From Flavobacteriales bacterium (GTDB taxonomy: Bacteria > Bacteroidota > Bacteroidia > Flavobacteriales_D > Crocinitomicaceae), in contig CANLAQ010000005.1 in the NCBI GenBank assembly GCA_947488235.1, positions 1 to 64,000 on the forward strand: DNA of 64,000 nucleotides, written 5' to 3'. The notes below the pieces were generated by a model. That model saw only the letters and a list, made by a program, of their open reading frames with translations. It searched no databases and was not told where the DNA came from. Below, in pieces: positions 19,126 through 28,590 of the stretch (position 1 is the first letter of the stretch; every line of letters begins with the position of its first letter). A program made the position numbers and the translations under genes.

Positions 19126-20322
19126 ATGAAATTCACAGAATTAAATCTCAACGAACAGTTGTTGGAAGCAATTTCACACATGGGCTTCGTCAATGCCACT
19201 CCGATTCAACAATTAGCAATCCCGCAAATTTTAGATAATAAGGATTTGATTGCTTGCGCCCAAACGGGAACAGGTAAAACAGCAGCATTCATTCTCCCTA
19301 TTCTAAATAAATTAACGGGTAAAGAAGATTATTCTATCGACACTTTAATAATTGTCCCTACTCGCGAATTAGCAGTGCAGATTGAGCAAGAAATTCAAGG
19401 CCTATCCTATTTTGTCTCTGTAGGTTCAAAAGCAATTTATGGCGGTGGTAGCGGTAAAGATTGGGATCTCCAGAAAGATGCACTTAAGGAAGGGACTGAT
19501 ATAATTGTTGCAACACCCGGAAAATTACTTTCGCACATTGCACAAGGATATGTGGATTTTTCGAAAGTTAAACATTTAGTCTTAGATGAAGCGGATAAAA
19601 TGTTGGATATGGGTTTTACTGATGACCTTATGTCAATAATATCTAAGCTGCCTGAAAAGCGACAAACATTAATGTTTAGCGCGACAATGCCTAATAAGAT
19701 TAGAGAATTAGCCAAGAAAATATTAAAAGATCCAGAAGAAATAACACTTTCTATTTCAAAGCCAGCAGCAGGAGTAAAGCAATCTGTATACTTGACTTTC
19801 GACAATCAAAAAGTACCACTGCTTAAACATATTCTAACTGAAAGACCTGATTACTCAAGTATCATTATTTTTACTTCATCAAAAAGTAAAGTCAATGAAA
19901 TTGTACATGCTTTGCGCAAAAATGGATTTAAGTCACATGGAGTTTCTTCTAATTTAGATCAAAGTGAAAGAGAGGAAGTGCTTCTTGGATTTCGTTCTAA
20001 ACGAATTAGAATCATTGTGGCAACAGATGTTATGAGTCGCGGCATCGATATCAAAGAAATTAATTTGGTCATCAATTATGATACGCCTTTTGATGCGGAA
20101 GATTATGTTCATCGTGTTGGACGAACTGCTCGTGCCAATACAAAAGGTGAAGCGATAACGCTTGTGAATGAGAAGGATATGAAAAAACTTACACAAATTC
20201 AAAAGCTAATTGAAGCTGAGATTACTCAAATTCCTTTGCCAGTTGATTTAGGAGAAGGTCCAGAATTTAAAGTTCATTCGAATTCTTCTAGAAGGCCATT
20301 TAAAATGAAGCGTAAAAATTAA
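19126..20322 (+). CDS. DEAD-box ATP-dependent RNA helicase (RhlE-like)
   Basis: RNA unwinding, probably in ribosome assembly or mRNA turnover. The 398-residue protein has all helicase motifs: Q motif GFVNATPIQQLAIP, Walker A AQTGTGKT, PTRELA, DEAD, SAT, ATDVMSRGID and HRVGRTARA. The C-terminal tail is short and basic (RRPFKMKRKN). No accessory RNA-binding domain is fused. RhlE-type is the best match by overall layout, but which paralog it is cannot be settled here. Confidence 0.95.
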   Translation: MKFTELNLNEQLLEAISHMGFVNATPIQQLAIPQILDNKDLIACAQTGTGKTAAFILPILNKLTGKEDYSIDTLIIVPTRELAVQIEQEIQGLSYFVSVGSKAIYGGGSGKDWDLQKDALKEGTDIIVATPGKLLSHIAQGYVDFSKVKHLVLDEADKMLDMGFTDDLMSIISKLPEKRQTLMFSATMPNKIRELAKKILKDPEEITLSISKPAAGVKQSVYLTFDNQKVPLLKHILTERPDYSSIIIFTSSKSKVNEIVHALRKNGFKSHGVSSNLDQSEREEVLLGFRSKRIRIIVATDVMSRGIDIKEINLVINYDTPFDAEDYVHRVGRTARANTKGEAITLVNEKDMKKLTQIQKLIEAEITQIPLPVDLGEGPEFKVHSNSSRRPFKMKRKN

Positions 20323-20375
20323 AAGTTAAGAACTTCGAATTCAAAAGTAAGCCTACTTTCGATGTAATAAGACAA

Positions 20376-21407
20376 CTATAATTTATCGTAAATACTAGAA
20401 AACAAGCGTTTATTTGTTTCTTTGGTGGCCCTATTTTGAATAATGACCTTGTTTTTGTTTTCTACAGCCAATGGATCTAATGTCAAGGCCATTTCAATAT
20501 CTTTCATCACATTTCCATCGCTGATAATGCCATTCTCAAGATGTGTGATCCATTCTTTATTGGCAGGTAAATCTGAAACAATGGGAATGCATCCGTAAGC
20601 CATAGCTTCTAAAAGACTAATGGAGGTGCCGTCACTTATTGGTATAGAAATATAAATAGTAGCACTTTGGTAATTAGCTTGGTTTTGATCACTATTTAAA
20701 AATCCAACAAATTCGTAGCTTCCAAGGGGTAAATGTTCTGTTGCTAACTTTTCTAATGCAGGGGTATTTTGTCCTTGACCAGCAATTTTCAGCAACCAAT
20801 CGGTATTTCTCTTTAGGAAATCTGCACTTTCAAGGATGATCTTATCGATCTGGTATAATGGGGCGTGCATCCTATTGGAATAGATTATTTTTTTTCGTTC
20901 AAGGGTTGTTTTTTGGGGATCTATTTCCACTCCAAAATTTGCAATTCTTACTGTTTTATTGCCAATTAATTTGTGAATAGCAGTAGCCATAAATTCAGCA
21001 TCAGCAGTAATCTGATCGGCTTTATTGAGGACATATTTTACCATCCAACGATGTAAAAGACTCTTGTTGGGTAATAGTAATACATCACTACCCCATGTTG
21101 TAAGTACTAATGGGATTTTAGATTGATTTGCAAGGGCAGTTAGAAATCCATACGAATTGGCTTGGTGAACATGGATAATATCAGGCTCGAAGTCTTTAAT
21201 AATGGATCTTAGCTCCCTTATATTTTTCCAGAAATGAATGGGATTCTTTAAACCGAAATTGATTTTTTTACAAGAAGCAAAATCAATAATATTATTACTC
21301 ACTACTAAAATAGATTCAAACTGATCAGAAATGAGGTCGTGAAAATTCCTTAAATGAGCATTGCCATTGCTTCCCCCAATGAGTAAAAGTTTTTTATGCT
21401 TCGACAT
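20376..21407 (-). CDS. Glycosyltransferase family 4
   Basis: Transfers a sugar from a nucleotide-sugar donor with retention of configuration. The 343-residue protein has a GT-B fold layout: an N-terminal acceptor half (LLLIGGSNGNAHLRNFHDL, IIHVHQANSYGF) and the donor-site motif GTSISLLEAMAYGCIPIVSD around residues 265-285. It is the last gene of the minus-strand operon and overlaps the stop of the upstream membrane-protein gene by 14 bp. Donor and acceptor are unknown. Confidence 0.92.
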   Translation of the reverse strand: MSKHKKLLLIGGSNGNAHLRNFHDLISDQFESILVVSNNIIDFASCKKINFGLKNPIHFWKNIRELRSIIKDFEPDIIHVHQANSYGFLTALANQSKIPLVLTTWGSDVLLLPNKSLLHRWMVKYVLNKADQITADAEFMATAIHKLIGNKTVRIANFGVEIDPQKTTLERKKIIYSNRMHAPLYQIDKIILESADFLKRNTDWLLKIAGQGQNTPALEKLATEHLPLGSYEFVGFLNSDQNQANYQSATIYISIPISDGTSISLLEAMAYGCIPIVSDLPANKEWITHLENGIISDGNVMKDIEMALTLDPLAVENKNKVIIQNRATKETNKRLFSSIYDKL

Positions 21408-22614
21408 GAGACTCCTGATTAAAGTATTTACTAAAGGCCCAACTTATTCCAAAAATATAGATTAAAAGAATATTCTTTTCTGTAAATGGATTGTTCGTTA
21501 GCGCACTAATGGTCATTAATAGGATTAACAATATCGCTTGTATTGCATAAGGTTCCTTCCTTTTAATAAATTTAATAAAGGGGTAAATATATATACTTAA
21601 ATAGAGCATCAATCCTATAATACCATAACGCCAAGTCATTAAAATGTATTCATTTTCAGAATATATCTTATGGGCATAAAAAAAGTTTTTGTTTGGTCCA
21701 TATCCAAATAGGGGATGTTGGACAATCATATTCCATAAAAGTTCCCACGATTCCCATCTGCTTCTTACAGAACCACTAAATAATGCAGTTCCATCTAATA
21801 AACTATTATTATACGAAGTATATTGAAAAAAGGAAGTTGCCAGCATCCATGACAAAAGATAAATGGTAGATGTCCCGAATATTAAGATAAGCCATTGTTG
21901 TAGCTTGAATTTACTACGGTGAAATACAAGTATAAAAAGAATTATTGCTATGATAATTACTAAAGATGTTCGTGATTGACAGAGAAAAGTCATCAATAGT
22001 GCAGTAAAAAATCCAATCAGCTCTTTTTGTTGAAACTTAAAAGGAAAATAAAAAATGGTAAACAATCCAAAGAGCAAGCCATTAATATTAGGGTTACCCA
22101 TCGTTCCAACTAATCTTTTAACTGCCGGCGCACCAATAGAATCTAATCCAAAAAACTGTATGTGGATTCCACCGTTATAATAGTGTTCCAGTAAAAAATT
22201 AATATGAAGTAGATTAAAAAAATGTAAAAAATTGACAAGAACTAGAATTCCAAATAAAACATGGACTAAGTTTTTGACGGCATTGAAATTGATTAGAGAA
22301 AAGAATACAATTAATAGTACCACTTTCAACATCTTGTATACTTCAAAATATGGATTCAAATCCTTATAATTATCGGTAATAAAAATGGAAAGAATTATAT
22401 ATATGCTAAATAGGAGGGGGATTAAACCATAAAAATTCGGTGTGATGGTTTTTCTTTTAACCCAAATTATTACAAAAATAATCGGAAGTAAAAAGTCTAT
22501 TATTTGTATTGATGGCAAGGAAGTATTCAACTTAATATCAGGCAGTAGTAAAGCTGCGAATAATAGGAAAAATCCTAAAATGGACAAGTTGTTCTTACTT
22601 AGCCCATGCATCAT
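21394..22614 (-). CDS. O-antigen polymerase/ligase-like membrane protein
   Basis: A 406-residue protein with about 10-12 membrane segments and a large periplasmic loop before the last helices (GYGPNKNFFYAHKIYSENEY). This is the Wzy/WaaL layout for polymerising or ligating surface glycans. It starts with two Met codons (22614 and 22611); both overlap the upstream acyltransferase gene end by 17-20 bp. Polymerase and ligase cannot be told apart by sequence. A second protein of this class is encoded at 24426. Confidence 0.83.
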   Translation of the reverse strand: MMHGLSKNNLSILGFFLLFAALLLPDIKLNTSLPSIQIIDFLLPIIFVIIWVKRKTITPNFYGLIPLLFSIYIILSIFITDNYKDLNPYFEVYKMLKVVLLIVFFSLINFNAVKNLVHVLFGILVLVNFLHFFNLLHINFLLEHYYNGGIHIQFFGLDSIGAPAVKRLVGTMGNPNINGLLFGLFTIFYFPFKFQQKELIGFFTALLMTFLCQSRTSLVIIIAIILFILVFHRSKFKLQQWLILIFGTSTIYLLSWMLATSFFQYTSYNNSLLDGTALFSGSVRSRWESWELLWNMIVQHPLFGYGPNKNFFYAHKIYSENEYILMTWRYGIIGLMLYLSIYIYPFIKFIKRKEPYAIQAILLILLMTISALTNNPFTEKNILLIYIFGISWAFSKYFNQESHVEA

Positions 22615-23170
22615 AATTCGATTTTAAAGATGGATTTTCTTTCAAAAAAGATGCGTCTAATGTTCTGGTATCACCTATTACTTTTGCAGGATTACCTCCA
22701 ATTATTGAAAAATCAGGAAATTCTCCTTTCACATAACTGTAGGCTGAAACAATACATCCTTTTCCAATTTTAGTGTTAGGCATTATTGTGGCATGTGGTC
22801 CAATAAAAGAATAGGCGCCAATTTCAATAGGTCCTTTGATATATCCGAGCATGTCTGCACCAGAATACGCGTTTCCATAAAGTCGGATTGCTTGATGACT
22901 TGAATGAGTGGTAATGGTAATGAATGAAGTGATTTGCACTCCTGTATCTATTTTTAGTCCTTGACTTGCTTCAATAAAATTAAAGTGACCTATATATACA
23001 TTTTCAGCTAATTCTAAAGTTCTTGGATGGTCAATAAAGGTGCTGCTTGAAATTCTTGTTTTTGAAATAATATTTTTTTGATTGTCTTTAATTTTATTAA
23101 GCATTCTAGGTCTGCTATTCGGGAATATTCGCCGAAAAACTTTTTGAAAAATAGAATTAGAAATATACAT
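22595..23170 (-). CDS. Hexapeptide-repeat acyltransferase
   Basis: Probable O-acetyltransferase acting on a surface-glycan sugar. The 191-residue protein has left-handed beta-helix repeats with the imperfect [LIV]GxxxxI pattern (IEIGAYSFIGPHATIMPNTK) and the usual closing IIGGNPAKVIGD. First gene of the minus-strand polysaccharide operon. Acceptor unknown. Confidence 0.88.
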   Translation of the reverse strand: MYISNSIFQKVFRRIFPNSRPRMLNKIKDNQKNIISKTRISSSTFIDHPRTLELAENVYIGHFNFIEASQGLKIDTGVQITSFITITTHSSHQAIRLYGNAYSGADMLGYIKGPIEIGAYSFIGPHATIMPNTKIGKGCIVSAYSYVKGEFPDFSIIGGNPAKVIGDTRTLDASFLKENPSLKSNYDAWAK

Positions 23171-23188
23171 TTAAACAACTTAATAGAA

Positions 23189-23196
23189 CGAAGATA
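23189..23196 (-). promoter_or_regulatory. Candidate -7 box for the minus polysaccharide operon
   Basis: Minus strand TATCTTCG, one mismatch from TAnnTTTG, 18 bases before the acyltransferase ATG (23170). The same TTCG variant appears before the DPP-IV gene. Confidence 0.4.
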
Positions 23197-23269
23197 AGTA
23201 AAATTATAGGAAGTCATTTCTCTTCAATATACCTACTAAAGCGTCATCTAGTCATTTCTCCAATTTCAT

Positions 23270-23277
23270 TACCTTTG
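23270..23277 (+). promoter_or_regulatory. Promoter -7 box for the plus polysaccharide operon
   Basis: TACCTTTG, exact match to TAnnTTTG, ending six bases before the ATG at 23284. It implies a very short or absent 5' leader. Confidence 0.6.
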
Positions 23278-23283
23278 TTCTTG

Positions 23284-24429
23284 ATGAAACAAACGGACTA
23301 TCATTCTAAAGATCGTATTGAGGAACAAATTAAAATTGTTCATTTGAGCAGTGCGCATGGTGATCGAGATGTGCGTATATTTCTAAAAGAATGTATTTCT
23401 CTTGCTAAAGTTTATAAAAATTCACAAGTTCATTTAGTATTAGCAGGTGTAGAAGAGAGGATAGAGGAAGGTGTTTCAATTCATTCTGTTCCTTCCAATC
23501 TTGGTGGTCGATTGAACAGGATGTGGAATACAGTTAAGCTAGTTGAAAGAAAAGCACTTGAACTTCAAGGAGATATTTATCATCTTCATGATCCTGAGTT
23601 ATTGCGGATTGCCCTCAAATTGAAGAGAATAGGTAAAAAAGTGATTTATGATGCTCATGAAGATTTGCCTAGACAGATCATGGGAAAATCATACTTACCT
23701 ATGAAAGGAATAATTTCCTGGTGTGTCGAGCATTTTGAGAATTTTGTAGTGAAGAAATTGGATGGGGTGATATGCGCAACACCTTTTATCGCAGAAAGAT
23801 TTTTAAAAATCAATGCAAATACTACCGCAGTTAATAATTTTCCTTTAGAAAGTGAAATTGATTTTGTCCAAAATTCTCCTACTGAAAAAGCTAATAGTAT
23901 TTGTTATATCGGAGGTATCAGTCAAATTCGCGGAATTGAATCTCTTGTTAAAAGCATCGAATTTACTGATGTAAAACTAGAATTGGCTGGAGCAATTGCA
24001 CCAGAATTTAGAGTTGAATTAACTAAGTTAAAGGGATGGGAAAAAGTAAACGAGTTGGGATTTATTGATCGACAAACTTCTATGCAATTAAAACAACACT
24101 CTATTGCTGGAATAGTAACTTTCCTTCCTTTTCCCAATCATATCAATGCTCAGCCCAATAAAATTTTTGAATACATGGCTGCTGGATTACCAGTAATAGG
24201 TTCACATTTTCCTCTTTGGAAATCATTGATTGAAAAAAATAATTGTGGCATTTGTGTCGATCCTTCTAATCCCATTGAAATAGCTGATGCAATTAATAAA
24301 CTTGTTAAGGATAAAGCCTTAGCTAAAATAATGGGTGAAAATGGGCGAAAATTAGTCAAGGAAGTTTACAATTGGAATGCTGAAGAAAAAGTTTTAATTG
24401 AATTTTATCAATCTTTAATTGCCAAATGA
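23284..24429 (+). CDS. Glycosyltransferase family 4
   Basis: A 381-residue GT-B glycosyltransferase. The N-terminal half has IVHLSSAHGDRDVRIFLKEC and IYHLHDPELLRIALKLKR. The donor half has KIFEYMAAGLPVIGSHFP, the usual GT4 motif with its glutamate, near residue 290. The open frame extends to a TTG at 23275, but that lies inside the promoter box, so the ATG at 23284 is taken. First gene of a five-gene operon whose members overlap or abut. Confidence 0.9.
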   Translation: MKQTDYHSKDRIEEQIKIVHLSSAHGDRDVRIFLKECISLAKVYKNSQVHLVLAGVEERIEEGVSIHSVPSNLGGRLNRMWNTVKLVERKALELQGDIYHLHDPELLRIALKLKRIGKKVIYDAHEDLPRQIMGKSYLPMKGIISWCVEHFENFVVKKLDGVICATPFIAERFLKINANTTAVNNFPLESEIDFVQNSPTEKANSICYIGGISQIRGIESLVKSIEFTDVKLELAGAIAPEFRVELTKLKGWEKVNELGFIDRQTSMQLKQHSIAGIVTFLPFPNHINAQPNKIFEYMAAGLPVIGSHFPLWKSLIEKNNCGICVDPSNPIEIADAINKLVKDKALAKIMGENGRKLVKEVYNWNAEEKVLIEFYQSLIAK

Positions 24430-25661
24430 AGACCCTTAAATTTGATGCTATTTATCGATTTTTCCTCTTGCTTTTAGTGAGTATTTGGTTGATTATCCCT
24501 CATTTAACCTCCGTATTCATTGCATTATTTGGAATAGTTGTTGTTTATGGAATAAGTAAAAAACACTTAATTTTCAAAGTCAATTATATTCTATTGGGCT
24601 TTGCATTGTTGTATTTTATTTACTTCGCTTATTGTTTCCCAGAATGGCTTAGCAAAATAGCTAAAGAAAATTACGAGTATAAGTTATCGTATTTGATCTT
24701 CCCTTTTATTTTTTCATTCCTACCAAAAGAAGGACTGAAAAGAAACACGGTTTATATTCAATTTATTTCATTCGTTTTTATCCTCTCTCTTTATTGTATT
24801 GTTCAGGCTATGATTATGTATAATTCAGGAACTGGATTAGGGGCCTTTTATTCTTCCTCTTTTTCACCCTTGCATCATCCTACCTATTTCGCTGCATTCA
24901 TTTCCCTTGCCGTTTTTATGCTATTAGAAATAATGAAAGGGGTGGATTCTAAATGGCGACGATTCGGCATTATTACATTGATCTTATATTTTGGAATTTT
25001 GCATTTACCCTTAGGAAGCTTGTCAGGCATGCTCGTTTATCTTTTATTGCTTGGTTTTGTCGTGATAAAATGGAGTATTAAAAGGTTAAAGCCAATGGTA
25101 AGAATCTTATTTTTCTCTGTTATAGGCGTTTGTATTGCAATAGTTTCAGTAACTCAAGTTAGCCTTACAGCCAATATTAAAAACACTGGTAATTTTATTG
25201 TTGAATATATAAAAGACCCTTCTGAATTTGTCAAAAGTCGACCTGCCTTAATGCAAGGAAATGAAGCTAGGTTGGTAGTTTGGACTGTTACAGGTGAAAT
25301 AATTAAGGAACATCCAATGGGTGTTGGGGTGAATCATCTTCAAAACAAAATGTATGAAAAACTTAAAAAGTATGGTAAAGATGATTTGGCAGCCTTAAGA
25401 TATAATCCTCACAATCAGTTTCTTCAAACTGGTGGAGAAACGGGAATTATTGGATTAATATTATTTATAATCATACTGATCTATGGATCTTATCAAGCAT
25501 TTTTACAAAAAAATTGGATTTTAATTTTCATTTTCTTTAGTTTGGCTCTTAATTGTCTATTTGAAAGTATGCTACAAAGACAATCAGGAATTGTTTTTTA
25601 TACCATGTGGATTGCTATTTTAAGCAGTGGACTTTTGATTCCTAAAAAAGAATTGACATGA
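24426..25661 (+). CDS. O-antigen polymerase/ligase-like membrane protein
   Basis: A 411-residue multi-spanning membrane protein. The large loop near residues 280-330 contains GVGVNHLQNKMYEKLKKYG and PHNQFLQTGGETGIIGLI. The conserved His in the PHN(Q/T)xLQ motif is typical of Wzy/WaaL-type proteins. Its ATG overlaps the previous stop (ATGA) and its stop overlaps the next start. Likely polymerises or attaches the glycan made by this operon. Confidence 0.87.
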   Translation: MKTLKFDAIYRFFLLLLVSIWLIIPHLTSVFIALFGIVVVYGISKKHLIFKVNYILLGFALLYFIYFAYCFPEWLSKIAKENYEYKLSYLIFPFIFSFLPKEGLKRNTVYIQFISFVFILSLYCIVQAMIMYNSGTGLGAFYSSSFSPLHHPTYFAAFISLAVFMLLEIMKGVDSKWRRFGIITLILYFGILHLPLGSLSGMLVYLLLLGFVVIKWSIKRLKPMVRILFFSVIGVCIAIVSVTQVSLTANIKNTGNFIVEYIKDPSEFVKSRPALMQGNEARLVVWTVTGEIIKEHPMGVGVNHLQNKMYEKLKKYGKDDLAALRYNPHNQFLQTGGETGIIGLILFIIILIYGSYQAFLQKNWILIFIFFSLALNCLFESMLQRQSGIVFYTMWIAILSSGLLIPKKELT

Positions 25662-26674
25662 AATTAAGTGTTGTTATACCATGCCGAAATGAAATCATTC
25701 ATATCGAAGAATGTTTAACTGCAATTTTCGCTTCAGAGGGAATTTCTAATTTTGATACCAATGTCTTTGTTGTAGATGGTCAAAGTGATGATGGAACAAG
25801 AGCATTAATCCAAAAATTAGCCACGCTTAACCCAAAACTGCATTTACTCGATAATCCAAGTCTAACTACACCAAATGCATTTAATATTGGAATTAATCAA
25901 AGAGATTTTGACTATTTATTGATAGTAGGTGCGCGTCATATTCTTTCAAACAATTATATTTCAAAATGTATTGAAGTGTTAAAATCGAATGAAAATATAT
26001 GGTGTGTAGGTGGTTCCTTGATAAATCAATATACGAATTCAGAAAGTCAAATAATTTCTAAGGCGATGTCCAGCTCATTTGGTATGGGACTAGGTAATTT
26101 TAGAACCTTATCAAAATCAGCTTATACTGACACTGTTACAAGTCCTATGTATCCAAAAAAAGTTTTCGATACTATTGGTTTGTTTGACGCGCAACTGACC
26201 CGTAATCAAGACGATGATTTTAATTTTAGAGTCCTAAAAGCTGGAGGTAAAATTTGGTTTGAAGCAGATATTGAATTGAAATATTATGTCCGAAATACAT
26301 TTAAACAAGTGAGCAAACAATTTTTTCAATATGGATATTGGAAAGTATATGTAAACAAGAAGCACAAAACGATTACTACTATTCGTCAAATGGCGCCACC
26401 TCTTTTTGTATTCTATTTATTGCTTTCACCATTCATATTCCTAATACCATTTGGTGTTTTCTGGATCCTTTTATCACCAAATATTTTTTATTTAATCTTG
26501 CTTTTATTCTTTTCAATTAAATATGCGGATCATTCGATAACTAACTTTTTAGGTTTGATAAGATCTTTTGTCACCCTGCATTTATCTTATGGAAGTGGCT
26601 ATATTCGTGGTATCCTAGAGTTTTTTATTTTAAGAAAAAGCCCTTCAATTAAACAACAAGTATTAACTAGATAG
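25658..26674 (+). CDS. Glycosyltransferase family 2 (ExoA-like)
   Basis: A 338-residue inverting GT-A transferase: LSVVIPCRNEIIHIEECL at the start, the DGQSDDGT nucleotide-binding motif, then RNQDDDFNFRVLKAGGKI (D/E-D acid motif). Two or three hydrophobic helices in the last 100 residues anchor it in the inner membrane. It resembles the ExoA-type succinoglycan transferases in layout. It overlaps the neighbour upstream by 4 bp. Confidence 0.9.
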   Translation: MKLSVVIPCRNEIIHIEECLTAIFASEGISNFDTNVFVVDGQSDDGTRALIQKLATLNPKLHLLDNPSLTTPNAFNIGINQRDFDYLLIVGARHILSNNYISKCIEVLKSNENIWCVGGSLINQYTNSESQIISKAMSSSFGMGLGNFRTLSKSAYTDTVTSPMYPKKVFDTIGLFDAQLTRNQDDDFNFRVLKAGGKIWFEADIELKYYVRNTFKQVSKQFFQYGYWKVYVNKKHKTITTIRQMAPPLFVFYLLLSPFIFLIPFGVFWILLSPNIFYLILLLFFSIKYADHSITNFLGLIRSFVTLHLSYGSGYIRGILEFFILRKSPSIKQQVLTR

Positions 26675-26675
26675 T

Positions 26676-27878
26676 ATGATTCCTTTTTCACCGCCTCGAA
26701 TAGATCAGAAAATTATTGATGAAGTAGTGGCTACCTTGCAAAGTGGTTGGATTTCAACCGGGCCAAGAACTAAGAAGTTTGAAAAAGAGATCTCAGCCTA
26801 TTGTTCTTGTAAAACAACGGTAGCAGTGAGTTCTTGGACTATGGGAATGGAGGTGTTTTTGCGTTGGTGGGGCATCGGACCAGGAGATGAGGTTATTATT
26901 CCAGTATATACTTATTGCGCAAGTGCTAATGTGGTGTTACATACTGGCGCAAAAGTAATTATGGTGGATATTAACGCAGCAGATTTTAATATTTCTATTG
27001 AAAAAATTAAAGCAGCAATTACCTCTCGAACAAAAGTAATTATGCCTGTTGATATTGCTGGTCTTCCATGTGATTACGATGCGATTTATAAATTAATAGA
27101 GGATAATAAATCAATTTTTCAACCAAATAATGAAAAGCAAAGACAATTAGGTAGAATCTTAATTGCAGCAGATGCCGCTCATAGTTTTGGCGCAAAATAT
27201 AAAGACAAAAGAGCTGGTGCGTATGCCGATATTACTTGCTTTTCTTTTCATGCAGTAAAGAATTTAACCACTGCAGAAGGTGGAGCAGTTTGTTTTAACT
27301 TACCTGATAATTTTGATCATGAGGAAATATATAAAGAATTTTGCATCAAAATTCTTCATGGTCAATCCAAAGATGCCTTAGCGAAAATGCAAAAAGGTGC
27401 ATGGAAATATGATGTCTTGGAAGCAGGTTACAAATGTAATATGACGGACATTCAAGCAGCTATTGGTTTGATTGAATTAGATCGATATCAGGAAAATATG
27501 GACCGACGCGCTTCAATTTTTGGGCTTTATTATAATGGATTCAAAGATTGCTCTTGGGCTATTCTTCCAATTGAAAAAGATTTAGATAGATCAACCTGTT
27601 ATCATTTATTTCAGTTGTGTATCGATGAGATAACAGAGGAACAAAGAGATGCAATTATCCATGAAATTTTTGAAAAGGATGTCGCGGTGAATGTACATTT
27701 TCAGCCCTTACCTTTATTAAGTGCCTATAAAGATGATTTTGATATCAGTAATTATCCAACAGCTTATGCTAAATATGCTTGTGAAATTTCATTGCCTGTC
27801 TATTTTCAGTTAACTGATGAACAAGTCCTTTATATTATTGATGCAGTGAAATTTGCTTATCATAAAGTAATGGTATGA
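26676..27878 (+). CDS. DegT/DnrJ/EryC1/StrS-family sugar aminotransferase
   Basis: PLP enzyme that aminates a nucleotide-linked keto-sugar. The 400-residue protein has SGWISTGPRTKKFEKEI, the motif DAAHSFGAKY, and the PLP lysine in FSFHAVKNLTTAEGGAV around residue 195. The C-terminal half has YKCNMTDIQAAIGLIEL. It indicates that the glycan contains an amino-deoxy sugar. No matching dehydratase is in the window, so the keto-sugar must come from elsewhere. Confidence 0.93.
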   Translation: MIPFSPPRIDQKIIDEVVATLQSGWISTGPRTKKFEKEISAYCSCKTTVAVSSWTMGMEVFLRWWGIGPGDEVIIPVYTYCASANVVLHTGAKVIMVDINAADFNISIEKIKAAITSRTKVIMPVDIAGLPCDYDAIYKLIEDNKSIFQPNNEKQRQLGRILIAADAAHSFGAKYKDKRAGAYADITCFSFHAVKNLTTAEGGAVCFNLPDNFDHEEIYKEFCIKILHGQSKDALAKMQKGAWKYDVLEAGYKCNMTDIQAAIGLIELDRYQENMDRRASIFGLYYNGFKDCSWAILPIEKDLDRSTCYHLFQLCIDEITEEQRDAIIHEIFEKDVAVNVHFQPLPLLSAYKDDFDISNYPTAYAKYACEISLPVYFQLTDEQVLYIIDAVKFAYHKVMV

Positions 27879-28465
27879 TTCGATTTTTCGACCTAATATT
27901 TTCAATTTTTATTTTATTATTATTTCTTCCTATTGGAATTGTAATCGCTATCTTAATCCGGATAGAATCAAAAGGAAGTGTTTTTTATAGTCAAGTTAGA
28001 ATTGGAAAGGATGAGAAACAATTTAAATTATTAAAATTTCGCTCTATGTTAGTGGATGCGGATAAGCAAGGTAATTTAACCGTTGGTGCTAAGGATTCTA
28101 GAATTACAAGGGTAGGTTATGTTATTCGTAAATTTAAATTAGATGAATTCCCTCAATTTATCAATGTCCTTTTAGGGCAAATGAGTGTGGTTGGTCCAAG
28201 ACCAGAAGTACTTGAATTTGTAGCACTCTATACTGCGCAACAGCGAAAAGTATTATTGGTTCGACCAGGAATTACTGATGAAGCATCACTCCAATACTTT
28301 GAGGAAAATAAATTGTTAGCAGCTTCCGAGGATCCAAAAAAAACATACATTGATGTGGTAATGCCATCAAAGATTGCGATTAATTTGGCCTATTTAGAAA
28401 ATAGATCACTTCTAACAGATCTAACTGTTGTGGGAAAAACAATCTTGAGAATATTTCGAGCGTAA
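27875..28465 (+). CDS. Undecaprenyl-phosphate sugar phosphotransferase (PglC/WcaJ type)
   Basis: Small monotopic phosphoglycosyl transferase that starts glycan assembly on the lipid carrier at the inner membrane. The 196-residue protein has an N-terminal re-entrant hydrophobic segment (FFDLIFSIFILLLFLPIG), KLLKFRSM, the catalytic Asp-Glu pair in KFKLDEFPQFINVL, and MSVVGPRPEV. It is of the short, one-domain type. The ATG overlaps the aminotransferase stop by 4 bp. Last gene of the operon; no clear terminator follows. Confidence 0.93.
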   Translation: MIRFFDLIFSIFILLLFLPIGIVIAILIRIESKGSVFYSQVRIGKDEKQFKLLKFRSMLVDADKQGNLTVGAKDSRITRVGYVIRKFKLDEFPQFINVLLGQMSVVGPRPEVLEFVALYTAQQRKVLLVRPGITDEASLQYFEENKLLAASEDPKKTYIDVVMPSKIAINLAYLENRSLLTDLTVVGKTILRIFRA

Positions 28466-28504
28466 AAAGGTTTTTGATTTAATAATTTAATATTCTATAA
28501 ATAA

Positions 28505-28534
28505 CATATCGTAATATTGCAATATGACAATATG
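28505..28534. promoter_or_regulatory. Operator-like dyad O1 before the ars operon
   Basis: A 30-bp interrupted palindrome centred on the perfect 12-bp ATATTGCAATAT (28514-28525), with outer CATAT/ATATG arms; 13 of 15 base pairs match. It lies just upstream of the -7 box at 28539. A binding site for the adjacent ArsR is the natural reading, by inference. Confidence 0.65.
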
Positions 28535-28538
28535 TTCT

Positions 28539-28546
28539 TAGTTTTG
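28539..28546 (+). promoter_or_regulatory. Promoter -7 box for the ars operon
   Basis: TAGTTTTG matches TAnnTTTG. It sits between the two operator-like dyads, so transcription would begin near 28551, leaving a leader of about 130 bases to the arsR ATG. Confidence 0.5.
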
Positions 28547-28590
28547 TATTAGCAAATATTGCTTCTTGTCTTTTTAGATTAAATCTTTAT

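Noticed and set aside
20330-20372. Possible terminator between the helicase and the convergent GT4
   Set aside because: Only a short AAAGTA / TACTTT stem with no T-run on either strand.
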